Origin: Pseudomonadota bacterium
GTDB taxonomy: Bacteria; Desulfobacterota; Desulfovibrionia; Desulfovibrionales; Desulfovibrionaceae
Assembly: GCA_023419375.1 (NCBI GenBank)
Contig: JAEZYD010000030.1
Location: 36,255 to 100,254 of the forward strand
Reading direction: 5' to 3'
DNA: 64,000 bases
Shown piece by piece: positions 49,716 through 59,543 of this stretch (position 1 is its first letter; each line of letters begins with the position of its first letter). The notes under the pieces were generated by a model. That model saw nothing but the letters and a program-made list of their open reading frames with translations, was not told the origin of the DNA and ran no database searches. The position numbers and the translations under genes are program-made.

Positions 49716-50803
49716 CCATGACTGAAAGCGTCGTATATGCACCGCATCTGGCGGGTAAAAAAGTGCTGCTTACGGGCGGCACTGGTTTTGTGGGGCGGCA
49801 TCTGCTGCCGCAACTGCTGGAAGCCGGAGCGCAGGTCACCTGCCTCACGCGGGCTGCCTCGCGTACTGGGCATCTGCCTGCGGGCGTGGACACCGTCCAG
49901 GCCGATCTGAGCACGGGCCAGGGGCTTGCAGAAGCCCTGCACGGCAAGGATGTGGTCATCCACATGGCGGCTCTGCTTTTTGGCCTTGGCTGGCAGGATT
50001 ATCTGCGGGCCAACGTTCTTGCCGCCCGCAGCATGGCCAACGCCATTACAAGCCTTTCCCGAGAGGGAAACCTTGGGGCGGACTTTCGTTTTGTGCTTGT
50101 TTCAAGCCTCGCGGCAACAGGCCCCTGCGGCACGGCCCCCGGTGTGGACGATGCCACGCCGCCTGCGCCGGTTTCCGCCTACGGTTGGTCAAAAATGCTT
50201 ACGGAGCAGGTGCTTGGGCGCGCTCTTGGGCAAAGCCTCGTAACCCTGCGCCCGCCCATCATTTATGGCTCGGGCGACAAGGGTCTGCTGCCGGTATTTC
50301 AGGGGGTCATGCGTGCCCGTGTGGCCGTGAGCCCCGGCGCGGGGCGCGAGTTCCCGGTCAGCGCCGTGCATGCGGACGACATGGCTCAGGCCGTGCTGTG
50401 CGCATGCAGGCCCGAAGCCTGCGGCGTGTATCATCTCAGTGACGGCGAGGCCTATACCATGTCCGGCTTTTGCCGGGTCATGGGCGCAGCGGTAGACAAG
50501 GCCCTTGGCCGCGCCCCCCGCAGCGTGCGCGTAGTGCGCATGCCTTTGCCCGTCATGGCTTGTACTGCCGGGCTGTCCACGGCCTTTGCTGTGGCTGCCG
50601 ATGCCGTGTCCCGCCGCCTTTTGGGGCGTGGGCTGCGGCGCGCCCCGGCCTGGAATCTGGACAAATACCGTGAAGCCCGTCAGGCCGGGTGGCTGTGCGA
50701 CAACAGCCGCATCTGCCGCGAACTGGGCTTTGCGCCGCGCGTGAGCCTTGAGGCAGGTATGACCGAAGCCGTCCACGGCTACCGCCGCGAGGGCTGGTTG
50801 TGA
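49712..50803 (+). CDS. NAD(P)-dependent epimerase/dehydratase (extended SDR)
   Basis: A 363-residue Rossmann protein with the cofactor motif LTGGTGFVGRHLLPQLLEAG and the catalytic Tyr/Lys pair in SAYGWSKMLTE. Other SDR landmarks are VVIHMAAL and VSSLAATG. A membrane-like hydrophobic stretch (MPLPVMACTAGLSTAFAVAA, around residue 275) recalls sterol/hopanoid-type 3-beta-HSD-like SDRs, so the substrate may be a lipid or a nucleotide sugar. The GTG start overlaps the preceding stop (GTGA) with GGGAG 8 bases upstream. Its stop overlaps the ABC-F gene start. Confidence 0.82.
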   Translation: MTMTESVVYAPHLAGKKVLLTGGTGFVGRHLLPQLLEAGAQVTCLTRAASRTGHLPAGVDTVQADLSTGQGLAEALHGKDVVIHMAALLFGLGWQDYLRANVLAARSMANAITSLSREGNLGADFRFVLVSSLAATGPCGTAPGVDDATPPAPVSAYGWSKMLTEQVLGRALGQSLVTLRPPIIYGSGDKGLLPVFQGVMRARVAVSPGAGREFPVSAVHADDMAQAVLCACRPEACGVYHLSDGEAYTMSGFCRVMGAAVDKALGRAPRSVRVVRMPLPVMACTAGLSTAFAVAADAVSRRLLGRGLRRAPAWNLDKYREARQAGWLCDNSRICRELGFAPRVSLEAGMTEAVHGYRREGWL

Positions 50804-52800
50804 AGATCACCATACAGGAACTTTCCAAGGCATTTGGCGGACGGGACATTCTCAGCAACTTCTCGCTGGAAGTGGACCCCGGTGTGCGGCTGTGCGTTTG
50901 CGGGCCCAACGGTACGGGCAAGTCCACCTTGTTGCGCCTACTGGCCGGGGTGGAAAGCCCTGACGGCGGGCGGGTAATACTGCCGCGCGGCTGCCGCCTG
51001 GGTTTTGTGGAGCAGGAGCTTTCAGAGGCATCCCTCGAAACGCCGCTGCTGACCTATGTGCTGGACGTGCTGCACGACTGGAGCGACTTTTGGGCCGAGT
51101 GGGAAGAAGCCGCCGCCAGCAAGGACGAATCGCGCCTGACTTCCCTGATGCACCGTCAGGGCGAGCTTGAGGCTCTTTACGGCTACAATCCCGAGCATCG
51201 GGCCAAGGCCGTGCTTTCCGGTCTGGGCTTTGCCGAAAACAAGTGGAACCGCACCCTGCGCGAACTCTCCGGCGGCTGGCGCGAGCGCGCCAAGCTGGCC
51301 CGTGTGCTCACCGCCGGCGCCGACGTGCTGCTGCTGGACGAACCCACCAACCATCTCGATGTAGAAGCCGTGGAATGGCTGGAGTCCTTCCTTATGGACT
51401 TCAGCGGCGCGCTGGTATTTGTGGCCCATGACCGTGTGTTCATGGACAATGTCGGCACCCACGTTCTCTACCTTGGGCTGTCCAAGCCCGTGTTCCGCAA
51501 GGCTACCTACACCCAGTTTCTGACGCTTCAGGACGAATACAACGCCCAGCGTGAGCGTGAAGCCCGCGCCCTCAAGGAAGACCTTGACCGCAAGATGGCC
51601 TTTGTGGAGCGTTTTCGCGCCAAGGCCACCAAGGCCCGTCAGGCGGGTTCCCGGATGAAGATGGCTAAAAAGCTCGAGAAAGAGCTGGAAGATTACAGAC
51701 CTGAACCCAAGCGCAAGGAGCTGAATTTCAGCTGGCCCGAAGCTCCACATTCAGAAAAGATTGTTCTGTCTGCAGCGGATCTGGAATTTCATTTTGGCGA
51801 CGGCAAAACCATGTGGCCGCCCCTCACCCTGACCCTGTTCCGTGGGCAGCGGGTGGCGCTGGTGGGGCACAACGGCTGCGGCAAGTCCACCCTGCTCAAG
51901 CTGCTGGCCGGTACGCTGGAACGCTGCGGCGGCAATGTGGTTACGGCATCGCAAATGCGCATGGGCTACTATACCCAGCACCAGATGGACACCTTGCGGG
52001 GCGATACCACGGTGCTTGGCGAAATCCGCCGTCTTTCAGATCCGCGCACCACTGAAGAAGAGCTGATGAGTGTTCTCGGGCTCTTCATGCTGGGGCAGGA
52101 CTATTTTGAACGGCAGGTGAGCGCTCTTTCGGGCGGCGAAAAAAGCCGCCTTGTGCTGGCAACGCTGTTTTTGAAACGCTGCAATTTTCTGCTGCTGGAC
52201 GAACCCACCAACCACCTTGACCTCGAAAGCCGCGAAGCCCTGGTGAGCGCGCTGGAGAAGTTTAACGGCACCCTGCTCATGGTGGCGCATGACCGCTGGC
52301 TGCTCTCGCAGGTCGGGGCTGAAGCATGGGAACTCAATGAGAACGGCCTGACCGTATTCCCCGACTTTGCCTCGTATGACGAAAACCGTCGCGCCCGGCA
52401 GAACGGCTTGGGCGAAAACCTCCAGAGTGCCGTCAATGCAACGGGCAATAGTGCCCGGCAGACTGACGCGCCCGCCGCGCAGCCCTTGTCGCGCGATGAA
52501 CAGAAGCGCATCAAGCGCGAGCAGGCCGACAGGCGCAATGCCTTGCACAAGGAGCTGAAACCCCTGCAAGGCCGTTACGAAGCGCTGGAAACAGAGCTTG
52601 CCGCGGTGCTTGACCAGCAAGCCCTTGTGGAGGGCCAGCTGGCCGACCCGGATGTGTACGCCGACCACGCCCGTTCCAGCGATCTGCTCAAGACATTTGA
52701 ATCGTGCAAACAGCGTAGTGAAGCCATTTTTGAAGAAATGACCACGCTTGAAGAAGGCATGACAGCCGTGCGGGAAAAGTGGAACGTGGAGCAGGATTGA
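50800..52800 (+). CDS. ABC-F family ATPase (YheS/Uup-like)
   Basis: A 666-residue protein with two ABC domains and no membrane part. The first has GPNGTGKST and LSGGWRERAKLARVL, the second GHNGCGKST and LSGGEKSRLVLATLF; both have LLLDEPTNHLD. A linker follows the first domain, and the C-terminal 110 residues are a charged coiled coil, as in YheS and Uup. ABC-F proteins act on the ribosome E-site or related structures. The start is GTG, overlapping the previous gene (GTGA). Confidence 0.93.
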   Translation: MKITIQELSKAFGGRDILSNFSLEVDPGVRLCVCGPNGTGKSTLLRLLAGVESPDGGRVILPRGCRLGFVEQELSEASLETPLLTYVLDVLHDWSDFWAEWEEAAASKDESRLTSLMHRQGELEALYGYNPEHRAKAVLSGLGFAENKWNRTLRELSGGWRERAKLARVLTAGADVLLLDEPTNHLDVEAVEWLESFLMDFSGALVFVAHDRVFMDNVGTHVLYLGLSKPVFRKATYTQFLTLQDEYNAQREREARALKEDLDRKMAFVERFRAKATKARQAGSRMKMAKKLEKELEDYRPEPKRKELNFSWPEAPHSEKIVLSAADLEFHFGDGKTMWPPLTLTLFRGQRVALVGHNGCGKSTLLKLLAGTLERCGGNVVTASQMRMGYYTQHQMDTLRGDTTVLGEIRRLSDPRTTEEELMSVLGLFMLGQDYFERQVSALSGGEKSRLVLATLFLKRCNFLLLDEPTNHLDLESREALVSALEKFNGTLLMVAHDRWLLSQVGAEAWELNENGLTVFPDFASYDENRRARQNGLGENLQSAVNATGNSARQTDAPAAQPLSRDEQKRIKREQADRRNALHKELKPLQGRYEALETELAAVLDQQALVEGQLADPDVYADHARSSDLLKTFESCKQRSEAIFEEMTTLEEGMTAVREKWNVEQD

Positions 52801-52921
52801 CCGACAGGTTTTGCGGGCACCCCCCACAAAGGCGTTGCGTGGCTTAAGAGCTTGGTGCAATAGTACAAATACGTTTTCACCCAAAACTGCTCCAGGGCCG
52901 CGGCCCGGTGTGGAGAGTGGC

Positions 52922-53329
52922 ATGCAACATATAGAAGTAGCTGCGGGCATCATCTGGCGGGGCAAGAGGTTTCTGGCCAGCCAGCGCCTTAGCGACAAGC
53001 CTCTTGAAGGATACTGGGAATTTCCCGGCGGCAAGCTTGAAGCTGGAGAAAGCCCGGAAGACGCCCTCAAACGGGAACTGGCTGAAGAGCTGGGCGTGGG
53101 CGTGCGTCAGGTCGTGTTCTGGAAAAGCCTTGATCATGAATATGTGGAGCGCGGCTTCAGCGTGCGGCTGTATTTTTTTCATGTCACCGAATTCGTGGGC
53201 GAACCCTGTGGCGAAGAAGGGCAGAACCTGCGCTGGGTTGAGCCGCAGGAGGCCTTTGCCCTCGGATTTTTGCCTGCTGATGCCGTAGTTCTTGAAGAAC
53301 TCATCGCGAGGCAACCGAGCATTCCTTGA
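52922..53329 (+). CDS. mutT: MutT-type Nudix hydrolase
   Basis: A 135-residue enzyme probably hydrolysing oxidised nucleotides such as 8-oxo-dGTP. The Nudix box GGKLEAGESPEDALKRELAEEL is complete with the catalytic REL-x-EE core, and the front shows VAAGIIWRGKRFLASQR with EGYWEFPGGK, as in MutT. ATG 52922 follows GGAGAG. It is the last gene before a terminator and may belong to the upstream operon. Confidence 0.9.
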   Translation: MQHIEVAAGIIWRGKRFLASQRLSDKPLEGYWEFPGGKLEAGESPEDALKRELAEELGVGVRQVVFWKSLDHEYVERGFSVRLYFFHVTEFVGEPCGEEGQNLRWVEPQEAFALGFLPADAVVLEELIARQPSIP

Positions 53330-53668
53330 TGATTAGCGCGATGTGCATCTTCTCGCTGTGAATATTTTTTGTTTCGGCCCGCTCTGGCGGGCTTTTTTTA
53401 TGTCAGGCAAAATTATGGTGTACCTTGCGGTGGCAATCTTCGCCGCAAAAAGGTAACTTGAAATCAGTATTTACCGAAACAGCCATTGCTTACTGCTTTT
53501 TCCAAAAAATTCGGGAGAGGCCATGCGAATGCTGTCAGCGGAACGGCGGGCTACACTCTGCAAGCCCGGCCGCATCATTTTATCCCTTCCCAAACGCTGT
53601 TGGCGTGCGGCCTGGCATGTCGCTCAGGTGGCCTGCATTGACAGGCCCACACCCCGGGCAGGTGATCT
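53330..53668. other. Intergenic region before the GGDEF-EAL gene
   Basis: About 340 bases. The terminator at 53377-53399 ends the mutT side. The rest shows no gene, and no promoter is clear. The GGDEF-EAL gene start is preceded by a weak ribosome binding site. Confidence 0.5.
53377..53399 (+). terminator. Terminator after mutT
   Basis: GCCCGC (53377-53382), TCTG loop, GCGGGC (53387-53392), then seven Ts. Confidence 0.92.
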
Positions 53669-56600
53669 ATGCGTATAAAGCAGCTTTCCTTTATTGTGTG
53701 CGCCGCCATAGTCGGGCTGTTCGTGCTTATTTCCTACGTCACGTCCGAGCTTGTGGTGGTGCGCGGCGTGGATGCCATTGAGAGCAGCAGTTCCGCCGAT
53801 AAAATGAAGCAGTTGCGCAACCATATTCACGCGCAGGAAACACAGCTAAGCCATATCGCAGTGGACTGGGCATGCTGGGATGACGCCTACCGGTTCATGC
53901 AGGACAATAATGATGAATTTGTCCGAACCAACCTGCGGCAGCAGATGCTGGCAAAGCTGAATCTGTCATCCATCGCCTATGTCAGCAGGAATGCGGCAAA
54001 TGTTTACATGGTTGAAGAAGATGCCGACTGGCGCAAGCCCGAGCTGACAGCCGAGGCGCAGCGTCTTTACGCGCAACTGGTCAACAGGCTTGAGGGCAGC
54101 TCGGAAGAAGGCCTTGCAGGGATCATGATGATTGGCTCAGTGCCGCACATTGTTGCGGCCCAGAAAATACGCGATACGGCCATGCTGCTGCCCGCCAACG
54201 GCGTGGTTTTTATGACCCGCGCCATTGATGCGGATTTTATAAAGGATGTGGAACACGATACGCTGCTGCGCTTTACGGTGCTGCCGGTGGAAGCGTTCAA
54301 CAGCCTGCCCGTTGCTGCGGATGATGTGAACTCCTTCAAAATAGTGCGCGAAGACGGCAGCATCAATTCATATTCGGTGATGCGCGATGTTTTTGATTGT
54401 GCGGCCTTTTGTCTGCGGCTCGTCACAGGCCGGGAAATTGCCCAGCTTGGCAAACGCATGTTTTTGCAGAATTTTATTCTGATTGTCGTCACCGGCATGG
54501 GAATGCTGATTGCATTCCTGGTGTTTACCGAAAAGCAGATACTCAGGCGCATTCTCTCCATGCAGCGGCAGGCGCAGCATATTGAAAAAAGCAGCGAACC
54601 ACTGAAAAAGATTGATATTCAGGGCGATGACGAAATATTTGACCTTTCCCTGAAGATCAACAGCATGATCGACGCCCTGCAATCCAACGAAAAATTTTTG
54701 CAACAGACGCTGGATACGCTTCAGGCTGGCGTCATCACCATTGAACCGGGCAGCCTGAAAGTGCGCAGCATTAATGCGTTCGCGCAGCAGTTCATCGGCT
54801 TGCCCGCCGATGAAATTGTGGGCAGGCCCTGCCATGAATTTATCTGCCCCGGCGGGGTGGACCTCTGCCCCATGGGCCAGGGCAATCCCAAGGGCGAGTT
54901 GCTCGCAGGCCAGCTGACGTCTGTAGACGGCACCATGAAGACCATCGTCAAATCCGTGCGCGCCATTGAGATGAAGGGTGAAGAGATTTTTCTGGAATCG
55001 TTTGTGGACATAACGGATCTGGAAACAACACGTAAGGAACTGCAACGCTCAGAAGAGCGGTACAAGACCCTGTTCATGAACACCGGCACGGCAACGGCGG
55101 TTATCAGCAGCACCGGGCTGATTTTTTTGACAAATACGGAATTTTCCAATCTTGTGGGCATGCCGCCGGATGAGATTGAAGGAAAGCTCTTCATAGGCAG
55201 ATTTCTGGGCAAGGGCGAAGGGCATTTGCCGCTGTCGTTCGGCTCTTCTGCAACACGGGGCAGTGAAAAATATGAAGCAGAAATCCGCAACAGCATGGGA
55301 AAAACCATCAATGTGCTGGTAACCCGGGCAAAAGTTCCAGAGAGCGGCCTGTCGGTCATTTCCCTGCTGGATATTTCGGAACGCTCGGCAATGGAGAGGG
55401 AGCTGGCCTACAGGGCCAACCATGATCTGCTCACAGGTCTTGCCAACAAGGCTCTGGTGGCAACGCGGCTCATGGCCGCCATGCAAAATGTGCATGAATC
55501 CGGGGGCATGGTCGGCTTGTTGCTCATCGACCTTGACCGCTTCAAGCAGGTAAACGACAGCTTCGGGCATTCGCTGGGCGACAAGCTCTTGCGGCAGGCT
55601 GCTGAGCGTCTGACATATCTGGCGCGGCAGGATGACTGCGTGGCCCGTACTGGCGGCGATGAATTTGTCATTGTTGTGGGCAAGGCGCAGGGGAAGATCC
55701 AGCTTGCGGCCCTGGCAAACAATGTGCTGCATTCGTTGAACCGCTGCTTTTACGTGGACGAATATTCCATCTATCTTAGCGCAAGTATTGGCATTGCCTG
55801 CTACCCCGGTGACGGCACTACAGTGGAAGCGCTGATGCAAAGCGCCGACCTTGCCATGTACAGAGCCAAGGCCAAGGGCAAGAACACGCATACGTTCTTT
55901 ACAGAAGACCTCACGGTGGCGGCCAATGACCGGATGTCGCTGGAAACTGAGCTTTTTCGCGCCATGGACAGTGCCGCCTTTGAGGTGCACTACCAGCCCA
56001 AGATTGATATTGGCAACGGCGCAGTTGCCGGCTGCGAAGCCCTGGTGCGCTGGAAGCGCGCTGACGGCATGTGGATTCCTCCCTCTGTGTTTATCCCCCT
56101 GGCTGAAGAAACCGGCCTTGTGCGGCGGCTCGACATGTACGTGCTGCGCAAGGCATGTCGGCAGCAGCGAGAATGGAGGGAGCAGGGCCTGGGGAATGTC
56201 CATATGTCTGTGAACATGTCCGGGCGCAGCATCATTGCGGAAACATTTGTGGATGACGTGCTGGATGTGCTGGGCCGGGAAGACATGCGCCCCGAGCACC
56301 TGGGTATGGAAATCACCGAAACGGCCTTTATGTCCAATATGGCGGAGGCGTCGCGGGCCATTGCTGCATTGAGCGAGCAGGGGATACAGATATATCTGGA
56401 TGACTTTGGAACCGGGTATTCATCGCTGTACTATCTGCATACCATGCCCATCGCCAGCCTGAAAATCGACAAGTCGTTCATTGACGCCATTAACGCGCCG
56501 CTCAATGCCTCCAACGAACTTGTCAAAACCGTGCTGACTCTCGCCTCCGGCCTTGGCATGGCAACTGTGGCCGAGGGGGTTGAAACGCGGGAGCAGCTTG

Positions 56601-56725
56601 ATTTCCTGGCAGAAAATGGTTGCAGGATTATTCAGGGATATATCTTTTCGCAGGCGCTCAGCGGCAGCGATTTTGCAACCTATCTGAAAAGTTCCGCCGA
56701 AAGTATCGCGGAAGTAATGGCTTAG
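53669..56725 (+). CDS. CHASE4-HAMP-PAS-GGDEF-EAL cyclic-di-GMP protein
   Basis: A 1018-residue membrane protein. After a signal-anchor helix (about 8-29) a periplasmic CHASE4 domain shows AVDWACWDDAYRFM; a second helix (about 268-290) leads to a HAMP-like segment and two PAS domains (around 345-460 and 468-570). The GGDEF motif is intact at residues 662-666 (RTGGDEF). The EAL domain follows with E790-A791-L792 (CEALVRW), DDFGTGYSSLYYL and KIDKSFI. Both cyclase and phosphodiesterase activity are possible. It is flanked by terminators and transcribed alone. Confidence 0.93.
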   Translation: MRIKQLSFIVCAAIVGLFVLISYVTSELVVVRGVDAIESSSSADKMKQLRNHIHAQETQLSHIAVDWACWDDAYRFMQDNNDEFVRTNLRQQMLAKLNLSSIAYVSRNAANVYMVEEDADWRKPELTAEAQRLYAQLVNRLEGSSEEGLAGIMMIGSVPHIVAAQKIRDTAMLLPANGVVFMTRAIDADFIKDVEHDTLLRFTVLPVEAFNSLPVAADDVNSFKIVREDGSINSYSVMRDVFDCAAFCLRLVTGREIAQLGKRMFLQNFILIVVTGMGMLIAFLVFTEKQILRRILSMQRQAQHIEKSSEPLKKIDIQGDDEIFDLSLKINSMIDALQSNEKFLQQTLDTLQAGVITIEPGSLKVRSINAFAQQFIGLPADEIVGRPCHEFICPGGVDLCPMGQGNPKGELLAGQLTSVDGTMKTIVKSVRAIEMKGEEIFLESFVDITDLETTRKELQRSEERYKTLFMNTGTATAVISSTGLIFLTNTEFSNLVGMPPDEIEGKLFIGRFLGKGEGHLPLSFGSSATRGSEKYEAEIRNSMGKTINVLVTRAKVPESGLSVISLLDISERSAMERELAYRANHDLLTGLANKALVATRLMAAMQNVHESGGMVGLLLIDLDRFKQVNDSFGHSLGDKLLRQAAERLTYLARQDDCVARTGGDEFVIVVGKAQGKIQLAALANNVLHSLNRCFYVDEYSIYLSASIGIACYPGDGTTVEALMQSADLAMYRAKAKGKNTHTFFTEDLTVAANDRMSLETELFRAMDSAAFEVHYQPKIDIGNGAVAGCEALVRWKRADGMWIPPSVFIPLAEETGLVRRLDMYVLRKACRQQREWREQGLGNVHMSVNMSGRSIIAETFVDDVLDVLGREDMRPEHLGMEITETAFMSNMAEASRAIAALSEQGIQIYLDDFGTGYSSLYYLHTMPIASLKIDKSFIDAINAPLNASNELVKTVLTLASGLGMATVAEGVETREQLDFLAENGCRIIQGYIFSQALSGSDFATYLKSSAESIAEVMA

Positions 56726-56748
56726 TTCCCCCCTTTTCAAGACCGTAA

Positions 56749-56779
56749 AAAGCCCCGCGGGAGTATCCTGCGGGGCTTT
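56749..56779. terminator. Bidirectional terminator
   Basis: A 14-bp stem (56749-56762 with 56766-56779, one mismatch, GTA loop) between the convergent GGDEF-EAL gene and the sugar transferase gene. T-rich arms are AAA/TTT only. Confidence 0.75.
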
Positions 56780-56813
56780 GGCATTTACAGCGGTATGTGC
56801 TTTCAGGCTCGGG

Positions 56814-58163
56814 CTAGCGCGCTCCCTTGGGGAAGAGCACAACGCCGACCGTTTTAAACACGATATTTATGTCCAGCAGAATGGACATGTTCTTGATGTA
56901 GTACAGGTCATATTCCAGTTTGCGGCGGGCATCGTCTTCTGACGCGCCGTAGGGATAACACACCTGCGCCCAGCCGGTGAGGCCCGGCTTAACCGTATGC
57001 CGCAGGCTGTAGTAGGGGATGGTTTCCTTGAGTTTGGTCACAAAGGCCATGCGCTCGGGGCGCGGGCCGATAAAGCTCATGTCACCCTTGAGGATGTTCC
57101 ATATCTGGGGCAGCTCGTCTATGCGCACCTTGCGGATGAACTTGCCAAATTTGGTCACGCGGGCATCATGGGCGCTGGCCCACACGGCGCCGTTTTTTTC
57201 AGCATCGGCGCGCATGGAGCGGAACTTGTAGACCGTAAATTCCTTTTCAAAAAGGCCCACGCGATCCTGCTTGTAAATGACCGGGCCGGGCGATTCCAGC
57301 CGCACCACGATGGCGGTCAGCAGCATGATGGGCGCTGCAGGAATGAGCAGGAGCAATGAGATCAGCACGTCCAGCGCGCGCTTGAGCCTGCGCAAAGAGC
57401 CGCGCGTGTTCAGCGAAAAGCCTTCGGTCTGCAACAGCCACTCATCGGTGATCTGCGAAAGCGGCAGGCGCTGCACCACATGCTCGTAAAAACTGCGGAT
57501 ATCCACCACCATGCTGCCGCGCAGCTTTGCTTCCAGCAGATCATGGGCGATGTCGTCGTCAATGGGCGCATCGGGCAACAGCAGGATCATGGTTGCCTGT
57601 TTTTCTTTGGCAATGTCCAGAGCCATAAAGGGTGCGCCAAGGCAGGGCCCGGCATCCGGCCCCTGATCGCGCTCGCCCACATAGCCAAGAATCTCGGCCT
57701 TGGGCAGTCCCTCTGCCAGCAACTGGCGCACCTTGCCCGCGCGGTCCACCCCTACCAGCAAAATGCGCAGCGGGTGGGTGAGCCTTTCGGCGTTGAGGTG
57801 GTAAATCCAGCGCCAGCCCAGCGAAAAGGCCAGCGAAAGGGCAAAAAGCATGGCCACGGTTTCGCGGTCAAAACGCCAGTGCTGAAAGGCGTAGGAGGCG
57901 GTGGCCGAAGAAACAATGCCAAGCAGGCAGGCTACCAGCACACGCCCCACGGTTTCCTTGAAGTCCTCGTTGCCCACGCTGTACGCATCAAGGATGTAAA
58001 AAAAGAGCATGTAAAAGAAGATGGTAAAGAGCGTAGCGCCCGTATAGTCGTGGAAAATGCTCAGATCGGATTCGACCGTCAGAAAGCCGGAAATGCTGAG
58101 AGCCAGCAAAATACAGATCAGATCCAGAACCTGCAGCATGGCCATGCGGTATGTGCTTATCAT
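56814..58163 (-). CDS. Polyprenyl-phosphate sugar phosphotransferase (exopolysaccharide initiation)
   Basis: A 449-residue enzyme of the WbaP/CpsE type. About four to five N-terminal membrane helices precede a Rossmann-like CoA-binding-type domain (HPLRILLVGVDRAGKV). The C-terminal sugar transferase domain begins RLKRALDVLISLLLLI and has VYKFRSMRADAEKNG, KVRIDELPQIWNILKGDMSFIGPRPE and HTVKPGLTGWAQV. It transfers a sugar phosphate from UDP-sugar to undecaprenyl phosphate to start a polysaccharide. The 4-base overlap with the upstream GT4 gene (ATGA) shows they act together. Confidence 0.93.
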   Translation of the reverse strand: MISTYRMAMLQVLDLICILLALSISGFLTVESDLSIFHDYTGATLFTIFFYMLFFYILDAYSVGNEDFKETVGRVLVACLLGIVSSATASYAFQHWRFDRETVAMLFALSLAFSLGWRWIYHLNAERLTHPLRILLVGVDRAGKVRQLLAEGLPKAEILGYVGERDQGPDAGPCLGAPFMALDIAKEKQATMILLLPDAPIDDDIAHDLLEAKLRGSMVVDIRSFYEHVVQRLPLSQITDEWLLQTEGFSLNTRGSLRRLKRALDVLISLLLLIPAAPIMLLTAIVVRLESPGPVIYKQDRVGLFEKEFTVYKFRSMRADAEKNGAVWASAHDARVTKFGKFIRKVRIDELPQIWNILKGDMSFIGPRPERMAFVTKLKETIPYYSLRHTVKPGLTGWAQVCYPYGASEDDARRKLEYDLYYIKNMSILLDINIVFKTVGVVLFPKGAR

Positions 58164-59317
58164 AGGGTATCCTCAATGGCGGGCACGCGCATGTCTACAA
58201 GAATGCGTGCGGCCACTTTTTCGGCGTCAAATTCACTCAGGGCCAGTTCGCGCCCGGCCTGTCCCATGCGGGCAATGCTTTCAGGGCTGGTGATAAAGGA
58301 TTCCATGGCGCCTGCCAGCGCCTGCGGGTCGCGTACCGGCACAAGATAGCCGTTGACGCCGTTGCGCACAACCTCGCGGCAGCCGGGGGCGTCCGTGACT
58401 ACAGCGGGGCGGCCCATGCTCATTCCCTCCATAATGGAGGTCGGCGTTCCTTCGCGCCATGAGGGCAGCACAAGCACATGTGCCGCAGCCACATAGGGTC
58501 GCACATCGCGTGTTTCACCAAGATATTCTATGCAGCCCTGTTTCTGCCACGCATCCATCTGTTCCATGCTTACGCTGCCGAGGCCTTTTTCCGGCGGGCC
58601 GAGCACCTGAAAGCGGGCATCGGGGTACCGGGCCTTGAGCATGCGCGCGGCTTCGGCATATTCCGGCAAGCCCTTGGCTTCAAGCAGCCGCGCCACCAGC
58701 AGAAAAACGGGCGACCCGTTCAGGCGGCCATCGGCGGAATAGTCGGGAAAAGGGCTGGGGGCAAAGCGCCTGGTATCCACCCCTGTACCGCGCGCCGTGA
58801 GCACCCGCGCATTGCGCCCGAGAATGCCCGACTGACGGAAAACCTCTATGTCGTCCTGATTCTGAAAAAAAACGCCTTCCGCGCCCGAAAGCGCCACGTG
58901 GTACAACAGGCGGCCCAGACGGTTGACGCATTTCTTGAAGAAGGTGTCAGCCTCAAAGGCATAACCAAGGCCGGTGATGGTGGCGTAAACGTGGGGAACC
59001 CCCGCCGCCCTTGCCGCCATGCAGCCGTATATCACAGGCTTGATGGTGGAGGCGAAAAGCAGGTCTGGCTTTTCGTCCCTGAAAAGGCTGAACAGCTCCC
59101 GCGTGGTGCGCAGGTCGCTCAGGGGGTTCAGCCCCTTTCTGTCCAGCGAATAGTGGCGCAGGCGCGCACCTTGAGCGGCCAGTGCTGCTTCAGCATCGGC
59201 ATCGCCTGGCGGGGCGCAGCAAACGACCTCGTGCCCGGCCTTGCGCATGTGCCGGATCAATACACTCCAGAAGTTGCTCATGGCTTTGGTCTGGTTGCCC
59301 AGAACAATGATCTTCAT
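58160..59317 (-). CDS. Glycosyltransferase family 4 (GT-B)
   Basis: A 385-residue two-domain GT-B enzyme. The N-terminal domain opens KIIVLGNQTKAMSNFWSVLI with an HMRKAGHEV motif; the C-terminal domain has LLVARLLEAKGLPEYAEAA and the family motif LPSWREGTPTSIMEGMSMGRPAVVTDAPGC with the conserved EG...E. It probably adds the next sugar (often GalNAc, Gal or FucNAc in related PglA/WbpX-type proteins) to the lipid-linked precursor made by the overlapping sugar phosphotransferase. Confidence 0.9.
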   Translation of the reverse strand: MKIIVLGNQTKAMSNFWSVLIRHMRKAGHEVVCCAPPGDADAEAALAAQGARLRHYSLDRKGLNPLSDLRTTRELFSLFRDEKPDLLFASTIKPVIYGCMAARAAGVPHVYATITGLGYAFEADTFFKKCVNRLGRLLYHVALSGAEGVFFQNQDDIEVFRQSGILGRNARVLTARGTGVDTRRFAPSPFPDYSADGRLNGSPVFLLVARLLEAKGLPEYAEAARMLKARYPDARFQVLGPPEKGLGSVSMEQMDAWQKQGCIEYLGETRDVRPYVAAAHVLVLPSWREGTPTSIMEGMSMGRPAVVTDAPGCREVVRNGVNGYLVPVRDPQALAGAMESFITSPESIARMGQAGRELALSEFDAEKVAARILVDMRVPAIEDTL

Positions 59318-59543
59318 GCTCGGCGCTCTCCCTTGTTCGGCGCTTGCCCTGCGGGCTTGTGTCGCATGCGCAAGCCTATAGCACTACAACCGTGTTATGA
59401 AAAGGGGAGAAGCTTTTGCATATATAGGCGGCGCAGGCCGCCGCAGCTTTACAGTCGCGCTGCTACAGGGTAAACGAGGGATGGTTCTGCTGCCCGGGAG
59501 TATACCTTGGCGCAGGCCGGAAATCTGAAAACAGGACGCAAAA